Part shown: positions 11,448 to 22,897 of the stretch, one piece after another | How the letters are laid out: every line of letters starts with the position of its first letter | Position numbering within the stretch: the stretch's first letter is position 1 | DNA from: Trichopria drosophilae | Taxonomy: Eukaryota; Arthropoda; Insecta; Hymenoptera; Diapriidae | Assembly (NCBI GenBank): GCA_030407085.1 | Contig: CM059584.1 | Coordinates: 62,883,501-62,947,500, forward strand | Direction: 5' to 3' | Length of the DNA: 64,000 bases | Program-made: the position numbers and the translations under genes | Notes under the pieces: model-generated | What the model was told of the DNA's origin: nothing | What the model saw: the letters and a program-made list of their open reading frames with translations, nothing else | The model's database searches: none

Positions 11448-12550
11448 TTAAATGGTTTTGACCGTATTCTAGGATCTATTGCGCATAAATGACACTACAG
11501 AATAATTCCAAACAATTCAAGATTATTCAGAAGTTAGTCAGCTTTCGAGTGAGCATGTTGTATATTTTATTTAACGCGTACTTAAAGTGATAAAAAATCA
11601 GAACCGAAAAATCATTTTTTCCCCATGTTAATCAAATGCAAAACTTCAAGCGCTTTGCGCGACCTCTAAATCGAATTTAATCGATTTTTACCAAGAGAAA
11701 AAATATTTTTCTGGTAGTGTTCCGGAAACTGCCACTGTACATACATATATGCAGGGTGTCTCATTTTAAATATCAGATAGGAATATCTCGGAAGGTAAGC
11801 ATTTTAAAAAGAAAATGTTTCCGGCATAAGTTTTAGCATTTTTCCCTGGATATTAAATGGTGATATTGAATTTGACTTTGATCATGACCTTGAAATCGAT
11901 GTTGGCCATCCCGAGTAGCTTTCAGAAATTTTGCGGTCTTTCCCAATCCATGAGAAAAATCAAGGGGTTCCATTTAAAAAAATAAACTTCACCTCGAAAT
12001 AACCTTCAAGGTCAAATTCAATGGTACCATTAAATTGCCAGGGAAAAATCTTTCAACTTTTGTCTGAAACATTTTTTTCTATCTATCTAATGATATTATT
12101 AATTTTGACCTTGACTATTATTTTGAAGGTCATTTCAAGGTCAAGTCAATTTTTTTCACATGGAACACCATATTTTTTACCCCGGAAGTGGAAAGAGCGG
12201 AAGATTTTACGTCAGAAGATGACTTAGACTTTGACATTCACCACTATCGTCAAGATCATTTTAAGATATAGTCGATTTTTTTAATGGAATGCCTCATTTT
12301 TTTGTCATATGGTGAAAACACATAGCCAGTTAATCAGTCCTGTTCGTATTTTCGCTGTGGCTCACCTGTCTGAGCGACTTTAGGAGACACGCTGCTTGGC
12401 GAGGTGCTATAGGTCTTCTCGGTTTGTGTCCGTTAGTTTGGAATTCCCTGTTGGCCAGCATTCAGTATGATTAAACCTGAGCTGGTATAGTGCGAGCAGA
12501 TCGTAAGCCACAACCTCCCACTACGACAAGGTGGACATATGGGGGCATCC

Positions 12551-12690
12551 TGCCACTTAAGGCAAGGTAAGTGATGACCCAGCCGCTCAAGGCAAGATCA
12601 AGAATGTCCCAGCCATTCAAGGCAAGGTAGTGGGCCTCCCAGCTACTTAAGGCAAGGTAAATGATGACCAGCCGGTCAAGACAAGATCAA
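12551..12690. repeat. 30-bp tandem repeat (CCAGC..CTyAAGGCAAGrT)
   Basis: The word GGCAAG occurs at 12561, 12591, 12621 and 12651, with a GACAAG variant at 12679, so the period is exactly 30 bp over five units. It lies just downstream of the transposase stop codon. The same word (CCAGTTAAGGCAA) is repeated beside the transposase copy at 63778-63825. Confidence 0.8.
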
Positions 12691-12713
12691 AAAAGTCCAC
12701 TCCGTAAGAAAAT

Positions 12714-13127
12714 TTATATAATGAAATGTTCAAATAATTGACCGTCTTTATCAAGGCATAACTGAAAGCGATTTTGAAAACTTGTAATGGTTGCCCGAAG
12801 AACATTTCTGGGAATGTTGCGACATGCGATTGTTATGCGTTCCATCATATTATCTCATGTGGTGGATGCTTCAGCGCAGATAATATTTTTCAGATAGCCC
12901 CACAAAAGAAGTCCAAACTAGTCAAATCTAGAGACCTCGGACTCCACTCAACAAATCCACCGCGTCCAATCCATTGATTCGTGAATCTGTTATTTAAATA
13001 ATCACGAAATATCCTTGCATAATGAGGAGGTGCATCATCTTGCTAAAACCACATGCGAACTCCCGTGTTCGTAGATCAACATTATCGAGCAATCTCGGTA
13101 AATTATTAATTAAAAATTGTAAATAGT
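12714..13127 (-). pseudogene. mariner-type transposase, catalytic C-terminal part, decayed
   Basis: The minus-strand translation gives MWF-stop-QDDAPPHYARIF, WIGRGGFVEWSPRSLDLTSL and, after a frameshift, IPRNVLRATITSFQNRFQLC and GQLFEHF before the stop at 12714-12716. The QDDAP and SLDLT motifs carry the second and third acidic catalytic positions of this D..D..D transposase family. A stop in MWF*QDD and a frameshift after SLDFF show decay. The upstream codons continue at 16751-16793 on the other side of the foldback element. Confidence 0.8.
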
Positions 13128-13659
13128 AGCTTTGTGAACCTGGCACCCGACTTTTCGAAATTCAAAATGTAAAACGCTATTTCGATAGAGTTCTGAATGT
13201 AGTTGAATGTAGTAGAACGAATTTCGTTTGTAGTTGCAGAAAGAAAAAGTTACAGGGGGTCCAAAAAAGCCCAGCACCCCAGTTTCAAAAATTTTTGTTT
13301 CAAAATTTTTTCCGACAGAAAATCGTTTGTAGTTGATTGTAGCGAAGGAATTTCCGTTTGTAGTAGACAGGAAACCGTTTTATGATTTTTTATTTTTAAT
13401 TTTTTTTTTATATTTCAATTTTTAAAATTTTTAATTTATGTGAATGTATATTTATAGTCTGCATTGGCAAAATCCCACTACTCACAGACAAAGTTGATGC
13501 GGAAGTGTTGCGGCCCCCTGACTCTCCGCATACCAAACAGCCTCCGATTAAGAGTAACCAAAACAACCATAAATATTAATTTCGTGCCCAATTGCTCTCA
13601 ATAGCAGTTTATTGCAAATTAATATATTCATAACAATTCATAGTTTTTTTTAAGCAACC

Positions 13660-15725
13660 GCGGCTACTATAAACAACTACAAACGTTTATTCAACATCTA
13701 ATATGATTAACAACTCATGTCCTGGCGTTTAAATCGTTTGTAGTCATATTTTGAGCAATTGCAAACAAAGACAAACGTTCATTTCGTGTCTAGCGTAAAT
13801 AAAATAAAATGTCCCACAGTTTACATCGTTTATAGTAATTTCTTAAGCTATTACAAACAACTACAAACGTTTATTGCGTCTCTAGTGTTAATAAAATACA
13901 ATATTCTATGATTTAAATCGTTTGTAGTAATTTATTAAGCAACTACAAACAACTACAAACGGTTATTTCGTCTGTAGTGTTAATAAAATACAATATCCTA
14001 TGGTTTAAATCGTTTGTAGTAATCTTTTAAGCAACTACAAACATCCGATTAATCACTAGCGTCAATGCTTAATAAATTACTACAAACGATTTAAACCATA
14101 GAACATTGCGTTTTATTAACACTAGAGATTAATGGAAGGTTTGTAGTTGCTTACGAAACTACTACAAACGATTTAAACCATAGGATATTGTATTTTATTA
14201 AAACTACAGACGAAATAAACGTTTGTAGTTGTTTGTAGTAGCTTAAGAAAATACTACAAACGATTAAAACCATAAAACATTGCATTTTATTAACACTAGA
14301 GATGAATGGAAGGTTTGTAGTTGCTTAAAACATTACTACAAACGATTTAAACCATGGGATATTGTATTTTAATAACACTAGAGACGAAATAAACGTTTGT
14401 AGTAGTTTGTAGTAGCTTTAGAAATTACTACAAACAATTGAAACCATAGGACATTGCATTTTATTAATACTAGAGATGAATGCAAGGTTTGTAGTTGCTT
14501 AAAAAATTACTACAAACGATTTAAACCATAGGACACTACATTTTATTAACACCAGAGATGAAACGGACGTTTGTAGTTGCTTAAAAAGTTACTACAAACG
14601 ATTTAAACCGTAGGATATTGTATTTTATTAACACTAGAGACGAATTAAACGTTTGCAGTTGTTTGTAGTAGGTTAAGAAATTACTACAAACGATTTAAAC
14701 CATAGAACATTGCATTTTGTTAACACTAGAGATGAGTGGAAGGTTTGTAGTTGCTTAAGAAATTACTACAAACTATTTAAACCGTAGGATATGGTATTTT
14801 ATTAACACTAGAGACGAAATAAACGTTTGTAGTAGTTTGTAGTAGCTTTAGAAATTACCATAAACGATTGCAACCATAGGACGTTGCATTTTATTAATAC
14901 TAGAGATGAATGCAAGGTTTGTAGTTGATTAAAAAATTACTACAAACGATTTAAACCATACGACACTGCATTTTATTAATACTAGAGATTAATCGGATGT
15001 TTGTAGTAGCTTAAAAAATTACTACAAACGATTTAAACTGTAGGATATTGTATTTTATTAACACTAGAGACTCAATAAACGTTTGTAGTTGTTCGTAGAT
15101 GCTTAAAAAATTGCTACAAACGATTTAAACCATAGGACATTGCATTTTATTAATACTAGAGATGAATGGAAGGTTTGTAGTTGATTAAAAAATTAGTACA
15201 AACGATTTAAACCATAGGACACTGCATTTTATTAACACTAGAGATTAATCGGATGTTTGTAGTTGCTTAAAAAATTACTACAAACGATTTAAACCATAGG
15301 ATATTGTATTTTATTAACACTAAATACGAAATAAACGTTTGTAGTTGTTTGTAGTAGCTTAAAAAATTACTACAAATGATTTAAACCGTAGGATATTATA
15401 TTTTATTAACAGTAGAGATAAAAGGGACGTTTGTAGTAGCTTAAAAAATTACTACAAACGATTTAGACCATAGGACATTGCATTTAGTAACACTATAGAG
15501 GAAACGAAGGTTTGTAGTAGCTTAAAAAATTACTACAAACGATTTAAACTGTGGGGCATTTTATTTTATTTACACTAGACACGAAATGAACGTTTGTATT
15601 TGTTTGCAGTTGCTCAATATATGACTACTTATGATTTAAACGCCAGGACATGATTTGTAATATATATTAGATGTTGAATAAACGTTTGTAGTTGTTTATA
15701 GTTGCCGCGGTTGCTTAAAAAAAAA
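13660..15725. repeat. GTTTGTAGT / ACTACAAAC satellite in foldback arms
   Basis: Units of roughly 100-130 bp contain CGTTTGTAGT..., TTAAGMAATTACTACAAACG, ATTTAAACCATAGGA and TTTTATTAACACTAGAGA. Orientation flips at about 14066-14075: fewer units on the left and many more on the right. Individual units are themselves partly palindromic. No gene. Confidence 0.85.
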
Positions 15726-16206
15726 CTACGAATTGTTATGAATATATTAATTTGCAATAAACTGCTTTTGAGAGCAATTGGGCACGAAATTAATATTTAT
15801 GGTTGTTTTGGTTACTCTTAATCGGAGGCTGTTTGGTGTGCGGAGGGTCAGGGGGGGCCGCAACACTTTCGTATCAACTTTGTCTGTGAGTAGTGGGATT
15901 TTGCCAATGCAGACTATAAATATACATTTACATAAATTAAAAATTAAAAAAATTGAAAAATAAAAAAAAAAATTAAAAAGAAAAAAAAATTTTTTTAATT
16001 AAAACGGTTTTCTGTCTACTACAAACGGAAATTCCTTCACTGCAATCGATAAAAAACTACAAACGATTTTCTGTCGGAAAAAAATTTGAAGCAAAAAATT
16101 TTTGAAACTGGGGTGCTGGGCTTTTTTGGACCCCTGTAACTTTTTCTTTCTGCAACTACAAACGAAATTCGTTCTACTACATTCAACTACATTCATAACT
16201 CTATGG

Positions 16207-16682
16207 CGAACGGCGTGATGGTCGTGCGGGCTAAGGCGTCAGTCTTAGTCCGCCCGAACTGAACGTCGCGAAGGGCCCGAGTTCGAATCCCCGTCCTGCA
16301 ATTTTCTCTGCTTATGTCCAGTGTGGAATAACCGGGGAACTTTGCTGGGCGAAGGTACGAATTTGGGACCGCTGCCGACCCCCGTCGGCAGTTATCGGTA
16401 CCGTCAGCGTCTTATCCGCGGTCGGTACGTCGTGGGTCTTATCTCGGATAAAGAGGGGATAAGCCCCGCGTCGTACTCGCTAAGGCACAGACCGCCGAAT
16501 CTGCTGGTGGTACCGATATTGGGGTAGGGGGGACTGGCTCTGGGTGGGTGTTGTGTTGTATATGCCTAGTTCTGTCATTGTACTGTCTGTCTCTGTCCTA
16601 TACCTCTCCACCCGAGAGCCGACCCGCAAATAGACAAATCGTCATTAACGCGGGGTAAAATAACCTGTCCTTTGTCCTTGTC
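16207..16682 (+). mobile_element. tRNA-derived SINE, copy 1
   Basis: A 476-bp element with a perfect 13-bp target duplication CATAACTCTATGG (16194-16206 and 16683-16695). Its head has an RNA polymerase III A-box-like GTGCGGGCTAAGGCG (16224-16238) and a B box GTTCGAATCC (16281-16290). The body is GC-rich and the tail is a short tandem CTTTGTCCTTGTCC. The duplication lies in the arm of the foldback element and the opposite arm supplies the empty site. Two more copies are at 22406-22885 and 61001-61429. Transposition would have relied on LINE machinery. Confidence 0.9.
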
Positions 16683-16750
16683 CATAACTCTATGGAAATA
16701 GCGTTTTACATTTTGAATTTCGAAAAGTCGGGTGCCAGGTTCACAAAGCT

Positions 16751-16793
16751 GTAAATAGTTGTGACCATTTACATTTTCTTCGAAAAAATAAGG
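16751..16793 (-). pseudogene. continuation of the split mariner-type transposase
   Basis: The minus-strand frame reads EPYFFEENVNGHNY, which joins in frame to the piece ending at 13127 when one copy of the 9-bp duplication GTAAATAGT is removed. PYFFE.NVN is conserved in this transposase family (compare the copy at 43259-43790). The frame is cut by the LINE junction at about 16794. Confidence 0.75.
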
Positions 16794-18850
16794 TTCAATT
16801 CCGTAATGCTAGCGCGTTCTGGTCTACAGTACGCACTTTCAGACGAACCCCCTCTCGGTCCGCGGAGATCAACGTGGATACATGGAATAAACATTTGAGC
16901 GAGCTATATCCGTTGAAATCAGTATCGGTTGAAACGTTCTTTGGTACGTGTGATGAAGCCTTGAAAGCCCCCATAACAGTAAATGAGCTTCTTGCCAGAA
17001 TGGGGCGGTTAAAATCTGGCAAATCAATAGGCCCTGACAACATCCCTGCAGAGCTCTTGAAGCTTCTCTCCGGTGAATGGTTCAATTTTATTCTGGACTT
17101 TCTAAACTATTGTTTTGCTAATGAACGGTTGCCTGAGGGTTAGATGAATGCTAACCTCTTTATGCTGCACAAGAAAGGTGATCGCTCAATTTTATCAAAT
17201 TATCGATCGATTGCTGTTACAGGCGCTTTCAAAGTTATTTTTGCAAATTCTCGAAACAAGGATCGATGAATGGGCATCCAAACTGAATATACTGCCAGAA
17301 AAACAAGCCGGGTTTAGACAAGGACGCTCAGCGGAGGAAATATTTTTACATTAAATGCGGCTATTCAAATTGCGCTTAGAAATGAGGCTTCCAAATGTTA
17401 TGTCCTTTTTGTCGACTTTCGCAGAGCATTCGATTCCATCCCGCATGATCTCCTTTGGCGGAAACTTTATAACATAGGGTTAAGTGCGAAAATCATTCGC
17501 TTACTTAAGTTAATGTATTCAAACGCGATGGTCTCGACACTACAGACTACAGACGCTGGACCTTCTAATCTTTTCAGAGTATCCGAGGGAGTCCTGCAAG
17601 GAAATCATTAGTCCACTTCTTTTTATTCTATATTTGTCGGATATTACAAGCTATTTTCACCACCATGGCCTCCGGGGGTCGACTACACTCTAACTTATGA
17701 CTTAATGATGTTGCTATATGCAGACGACTTGGCAATATTTGCCATCTTACTGTATATTGTACTGTATATCTTACTGTACTACTGATGGCCTTACTGTAAA
17801 CACCTCCAAAACCAAGATTGTTGTGTTTAGGAAGGGTGGTCCGCTGGATTCAGACCCCAGAATCTGTTTATTCAAAGGTAACCAAGTGGAGGTGATTTTG
17901 ACTTATCCCTATCTGGGTGAAACCTTCTCTTCGTCGGCAAAGTGGTTGAGAGCGACTAATGACTTCATCGCCAGAACGAAGCAAGCGACGGCTTCTGTAC
18001 TTGCGATTATGGCTTCTGCCGGGGTATACTCGTGGACGGGGGCTTTAAAGCTCTATCAAGCAATGATTCTATCGACCCTTTTATATGCTGCGCCTTGCTG
18101 GTCTCTTTCCTATCTTGAACAGTTAGAAGCCATCCAAGTCGAATTTTTTAAACATGTCTTTTGCCTGTCGAGATCAACGCCGTCCTATCTTTTGAGACTC
18201 GAACTAGGATTATACCCTATAACTGTCGAAATTATTCATCGTTCTCTACTATTTATAATTAGTTCGAAAACAGCACGATCTAAACTGGGTGCACCAATTA
18301 AAAACGTTTTTAAGCTGTTGCAATTGCGTGGATATATGGATCAACTTAACGGCAGGCTATTGGGAAAATAACCTAGCGCGGGTCTGCCATGAATTTGCTG
18401 ATGCACAGCGTAACTTCGACTTAGCACGCTACTTCAATTCAGCAACTTTTCAATTGCCTATCTTCAGACGAGTCACAGACGGTTATTCGAACTTGTACCC
18501 TGACAACTGTTCTCTACCGTACACACGACTAAGAATGCAGATTAGAACAGCAACCATCCACTCGCGTTCTGTTTATGTAGGTCATGTATCGTACAAATAT
18601 AATCCAACTTCACATTCTGCAATATGCAATATTGGGGCTAACAATTCTCTCCTGCACATCCTAGTTGATTGTCCATATACCCATCCGTGTCGAGAGAGAC
18701 TTTACGGAAGCCACTTTTTAAGATTGTCAAATACGAGTATTTTTCTGGCTCTGTTGCTTACCTCGAATCATCCGGTGGCTTCTAAACTGCTGTTCTACTT
18801 TGTAAAGAATTGCTTCAAGAGAAGACAGTTTTTAACGGATACATAGAGGC
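16794..18850 (+). pseudogene. APE-type LINE relic: RT and C-terminal domain, 5' truncated
   Basis: Starts abruptly inside the coding region (NASAFWSTVRTFR), then GRLKSGKSIGPDNIPAELLK and HKKGDRSILSNYRSIAVTGA. RT motif A is FVDFRRAFDSIPHDLLW near 17410-17450, then RVSEGVLQGNH, and motif C is YADDLAIFA near 17715. The thumb and C-terminal part includes YPYLGETFSSSAKW and AIQVEFFKHVFCLSRSTP. The last part has LRMQIRTATIHSRSVYVGH and a C...H..C finger (HILVDCPYTHPC), ending at 18846. In-frame stop at 17141 and several frameshifts (about 17230, 17355, 17610-17740, 18300). A related fragment is at 59940-60800. Assignment to Jockey/I-like rather than another APE clade is tentative. Confidence 0.8.
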
Positions 18851-19079
18851 AAGTACTCACCATTGTCATATTGCCTATCAATATAGTTTATGGCGCACAT
18901 AGCAATCATGCGTAACATTGAACATATTTGCGCAGCTGTTTTACGTTATTTTCTGTATATTTCTTTTCGTTTCGTAAAATGTGCGTTATCTTTAAGAATT
19001 TTTTCTTATTCTGTACTTCTCCCTATAGATTTTATGTACAAATTGTTTCGTCGGTTGATGTATAAATGTCGCGTCATTT

Positions 19080-19490
19080 TATATTCCGAACGTTATGGCG
19101 CATTTGAATGTACGCGGGAATTCGCAGCAGTGAGCGGTACGCAGATTGGTGGTTGCATCGGCAGCGCCAACATGCGCGGCGGACGTTTCTTAACGCGACG
19201 GGCACAAGGCGCGGCGCTCTCGATGCTTGGCGAGCGAAAACGCTCCGGCAGTTCTCCGTGAAACGCGAACGCGATCGGTCAACATACGAGCGCGATCGGG
19301 CGATCTTTTCTAGAGTCTCGGATTTACGAAACACCACGTCTTTGTTACGGTCAAATTGCAATTTGACAATATTAGGAGCACAACATATTGGCTTGTCCGC
19401 CAGGACAAGTCTTCATTGACGACTTACAGTCGTTCGCATCATTACAACGCGAATCGTGGGCGCCGGTCGCTTTCATACGTGCACGCGCAT
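19080..19490 (+). other. GC-rich, LTR-like fragment
   Basis: An isolated CpG-rich block follows a TATA-like GTATAAAT near 19060. It ends with GGAGCACAACATATTGGCTTG and CCGCCAGGAC, which resembles the LTR end/primer-binding-site region of some Ty3-type elements (TGG... after an A-rich end). No partner LTR or pol gene was found nearby. The call rests on style only. Confidence 0.25.
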
Positions 19491-19497
19491 ACATAAC

Positions 19498-19528
19498 CAC
19501 ACACACACACACATACACACACAACAAA
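19498..19528. repeat. (CA)n microsatellite
   Basis: Interrupted CA dinucleotide run (ACCACACACACACACACATACACACAC). Confidence 0.85.
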
Positions 19529-19589
19529 ACAATTGTACGACAGACTTTGGGGTTTTTTATGCCTTCGGGCTTTTTCCCCATGAGCATTA

Positions 19590-20950
19590 AAGAGAACTGT
19601 CTCTTCCGCTCAATTGAAGTGTTTCATTTTCATTCCTTAAACCTTCCTTACAACTTATTCAATTATGTAAATACATTACCCTAACTAACGATATCGATCC
19701 ATGTTGGAACGGTTTCGTGCGAACACAAATCTTATATTTGGGAATAATTAATAAATAAATAATAAATAAATAAAATAATATCCTACGTTGAAAGTCGATA
19801 TATTGATGTTGAACATTCAAAGAGAGATTTATTTTGTTAAAAAACCGTATATGTTTTAATAATTTTGGACTCGTTACTACAAAAAAACCTTAAAAATGAT
19901 ACGATTCAGACATTTTTTCGACTCTCACATTTTTCTCGCTTAGTACTGAATCGATGTTTATTTTAGGACTTCACGTAAAATTAATTTCATAGTAAGAAGT
20001 TCGAAATTGTTCTCTTCGAAGTTCTGCTTGGCTCCCGAGTTTCTGGAGCTTACTACCGATGTTTGTGAGAGCCAAGCAGCGACTGTCGAATTTTGGCGCC
20101 ATAGGTACTTTTAATATCTCTCCGTGTATATCAGAAATCGAGAACTGAAAAAAGCTCGCCAACCTATTTACCAATTTAAAAGCGGAATTATAGTTTTCGA
20201 TACAAGTGGATGAAAAATATCTTTCCACAGTTGACTGAATGTATTCAACGAAGCAATTTCAAATAAAAAGCGAAATAAAAAAGTCAACAACGTGCAAAAT
20301 AGCATTTTCCCAAAACTGTAACATAAGAAAAACTTCTTAGTCCCTCAATGTTTCAAACTTCAACTTCATTTTAAAAATTATTAAGATTTGCTGTACGCCG
20401 GACATTCCACTATGATATGAATTAATGAAACAAACAACTAAAGCCAAATATTGAAATTCTGTATGAACTTCAAAATATAGCAAACCTAAACTTAAATAAA
20501 ATTATCCCGTATTACAATATCGCTTTCTTATCAAGACCAAATTTAAATATTTTATTCAATAATAATGTATGAAAACATTATTATAATGCAATTTACTCTT
20601 TAAATATGCATTAGTCAGAATCTAATGATGAAAGAGTAAAAGGTCGGTTCCTAATACTAGCAGTGATATCTACCGATTAACACTAAAGTAATACTAATTC
20701 ATTAATCAAATTTAAAAATTTACTTTAATAAAACATTTTCGAAAATCTCAATTATTTTTTCAAATTAGTATTTTAGAGGGGTAAACGTGACAATATCATT
20801 AAATTCAATTATCTAGACTTCTACAGTGATTCAACTCCATAATTTTTAGAAGAATATTACATTAAAGCAACGCTTCGAATTTTGATTTTCGCAGCATCAT
20901 AACCATTCTACCTGTCGAGAGATTCGAAACCTCAAAATGTTATTTCCAGA
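19590..20950. other. AT-rich DNA, nothing recognised
   Basis: No coding signal, splice-bounded exon or repeat structure could be supported here. A short open frame on the minus strand at 19971-20228 has no recognisable motif. Confidence 0.4.
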
Positions 20951-20959
20951 CAAAATATA

Positions 20960-21884
20960 TGCGATTTTCAAAGCACATAACTTGCCAAGACTGGCATATG
21001 GCTCCAGTACGAAAAAGGCAAAACTCCAGGTCCACCAAGTGCTATTTATTCGGACTTTCTGGTAAAATTGTCTTACTCTTTTCTTCTCTTTTTGGCCGAT
21101 CTAACGAGGGCCCGAGCGAGAAAATCTATTTTCCTCTCTCTCGCTGTAAGGTCATTGTCGATAAATATTGTCTTTTTACCGAGAGCTTCTTTTTTAGACG
21201 ACATGATGGAGTTTTTTGCGCGGTAAGACATCAATTGGACCAGTATTACTTTCGGATCCTTATTGATGAGGAAAGCAGAATCCACAGCCTCGAACATTTT
21301 AAAGGTGGTTTTTAAAAACTTATTAAAATAAGTTTCTACATCTCCGTCAGTCTTAAGTCCTCTTATTCTAATGATTTTTTTTCCGTATAGTTTTATCCTG
21401 ATATTGGATTGTTTTGTCTTGGCGCTCTAATTTTTCGATTACTTTCGTGGGCTCAAGAGCTCCTGGCTCCATTTTAGTTTTAATGCCAGCGATTTTTACT
21501 TCCTTTTTAAATGTAGAAAGAACATCGTGGGTTTTCGCATTTTCGGACTCGATCTTTTCCTATAGAGACTTTATAGAGGCTTCAATTTGAGCGAGAATTT
21601 CTTCCATTTTTGTATTATTCGACATAGGATCGGTGTCTTGAAGCTCAATTGAGTCAATTCGGAATTTTTTTGACCCTGCAGACACTCGCTTAGCGATGGA
21701 AAGTTCCTCCGGGGGATGAATCCTTTTCTTCTCGATATGACAACTACTTATCACCTTTTGTAGGACGGCGCTTCGAGGAAGAGGGTGGTTTCGGTTTGAC
21801 TGAAGATGTGACCTTCTTAAGAGAGAATTGGCTAGTAGGCGTTGGCAGAGAGGGAGCATCAGCGGGACTTTGATCCTGTGACAT
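20960..21884 (-). pseudogene. LINE ORF1-like relic
   Basis: The minus strand can be read from an ATG at 21884 (SQDQSPADAPSLPTPTSQFS) through a basic Lys/Pro/Ser region and a helical segment (NTKMEEILAQIEASIKSL). It continues with IRIKLYGKKIIRIRG, KTDGDVETYFN and FLINKDPKVILVQLMSYRAK, then KKTIFIDNDLTARERKIDFL near 21130. The last part (fIdnDLTa.eR) is the conserved end of an RNA-binding ORF1 protein found next to endonuclease/RT ORFs of insect LINEs. Several stops and frameshifts (about 21740, 21555, 21400) show decay. The RT-bearing ORF2 is absent, so the copy is truncated. Confidence 0.6.
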
Positions 21885-22405
21885 GGATGCGTGGAAATAC
21901 GCGAGGTGTTGCCGATTACGGACTATTCGGGAATAGCAACAATTATGGCTCGTTTAGACGAGCGCGGCAGAAGCAGATGCTTAGGCGACTGTGCACTGAT
22001 GATGCGCCGCGTTTTCTCGAGCACACGTGGCGAAAGGAAAGATAAACAATCCTACACCAGATTCACTAAAGCAGCACAATCCTTTACACATTAATTCCAA
22101 AGCCACAGCACAGCAATACTCCGTAGGACAAGATTTAAAGTCCTTGCTGTAGGTAAAACGAATAAAAAAGCCCCTTCTACACGGCCAGAATGCACCATAA
22201 AGCAAAAAAAAGGTTCGAAATAGTCTTCAAGCCCACACTCACTAACTATTCAGGGCGAAAAGCGAAAATTTAATTTAATTTAATATTAAAGTCCATTCTA
22301 ATTAGTGGTCGTCAGTTTAAATACGATCCTACATTTGTATGTGATTGATGTAATTGTGGTGTGGCGAATAATTTAACTCGTATGATACTAGAGCATTTAT
22401 TATTT

Positions 22406-22885
22406 AAGGATAAAGGATAAAGGATTTGGAATTGTCCCCCGCTTTAATGACTTAGATGCCTATTCGCGGGTCGGCTCTCGCGGGTGGAGAGGTATAGGAT
22501 GGACAGCACATAGACATTATACATGACGGAACAGGACAACACAACACCCACCCAGAGCCAGTCCCCCCTCCCCAATATCGGTACCACCAGCAGTTTCGGC
22601 GGTCTGTGCCTTAGCGAGTACGACGCGGGTCTTATCCCCTCTTTATCCGAGATAAGACCCACGACGTACCGACCGCGGATAAGACGCTGACGGTACCGAT
22701 AACTGCCGACGGGGGTCGGCAGCGGTCCCAAATTCGTACCTTCGCCCAGAAAAGTTCCCCGGTTATTCCACACTGGACATAAGCAGAGAAAATTGCACGG
22801 ACGGGGACTCGAACTCGGGACCTTCGCGACGTTCAGTTCGGGCGGACTAAGACTGACGCGTTAGCCCGCACGACCATCACGCCGA
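22406..22885 (-). mobile_element. tRNA-derived SINE, copy 2
   Basis: Same family as 16207-16682 but on the minus strand. It is bounded by a perfect 12-bp duplication CATTTATTATTT (22394-22405 and 22886-22897). The B box (plus-strand GGACTCGAACTC) lies near 22805, followed by the A-box region near 22855; the tail is AAGGATAAAGGATAAAGGAT at 22406-22425. The long open frame across its body (22444-22773, minus) is also open in copy 1, but this follows from shared SINE sequence and not from a gene. Confidence 0.9.
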
Positions 22886-22897
22886 CATTTATTATTT

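Larger units (their letters stand above)
8931..11712. repeat. long inverted repeat element, about 2.8 kb
   Basis: The left arm (8931 to about 9737) is the near-perfect reverse complement of the right arm (about 10645-11712). Both outer tips read AGAAAAATATTTTTTCTCTT toward the inside. The arms share the subterminal word TCGCGCAAAGCGC. The right arm is about 260 bp longer because a 121-bp unit has been tandemly duplicated in it. The 0.9-kb centre has no gene. The structure fits a non-autonomous palindromic DNA transposon or an inverted duplication. No convincing target duplication was found at the tips. Confidence 0.8.
13128..16750. mobile_element. foldback (FB-like) element with 9-bp target duplication
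   Basis: A 3.6-kb element whose ends are inverted copies starting AGCTTTGTGAACCTGG, flanked by a perfect direct repeat GTAAATAGT (13119-13127 and 16751-16759). It sits inside a transposase reading frame, so the boundaries are certain. The left arm runs to about 14066. The right arm, from about 14075, is much longer because a satellite unit is amplified in it. Long arms built of internal tandem repeats plus a 9-bp duplication match Foldback-type elements; 8-11 bp duplications are also usual for Mutator-like transposons. No transposase is encoded, so it is non-autonomous. A SINE has inserted near the right end. Confidence 0.85.
11752..16793 (-). mobile_element. Tc1/mariner-type (DUF4817 family) transposon, interrupted
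   Basis: The outer tip CAGGGTGTCTCATTTTAA starts at 11752 and is followed by a subterminal zone rich in AGGTCA/TGACCT words (about 11870-12270). Then come a 30-bp tandem repeat and the 3' part of a transposase gene on the minus strand. A foldback element occupies 13128-16750, and the transposase frame resumes at 16751-16793 before a LINE starts. The other half of the element was not found. Architecture matches the partial copy at 63459-64000. Confidence 0.7.

Noticed and set aside
13660..15725. CRISPR-like array of regularly repeated units
   Set aside because: Units are contiguous satellite copies without unique spacers, inside a foldback transposon in insect DNA.
22444..22773. 109-codon frame on the minus strand, similar to 16321-16527 (+) and 60928-61359 (-)
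   Set aside because: All three lie inside copies of the same SINE, whose boundaries are set by target duplications and pol III boxes. The similarity is explained by the repeat.
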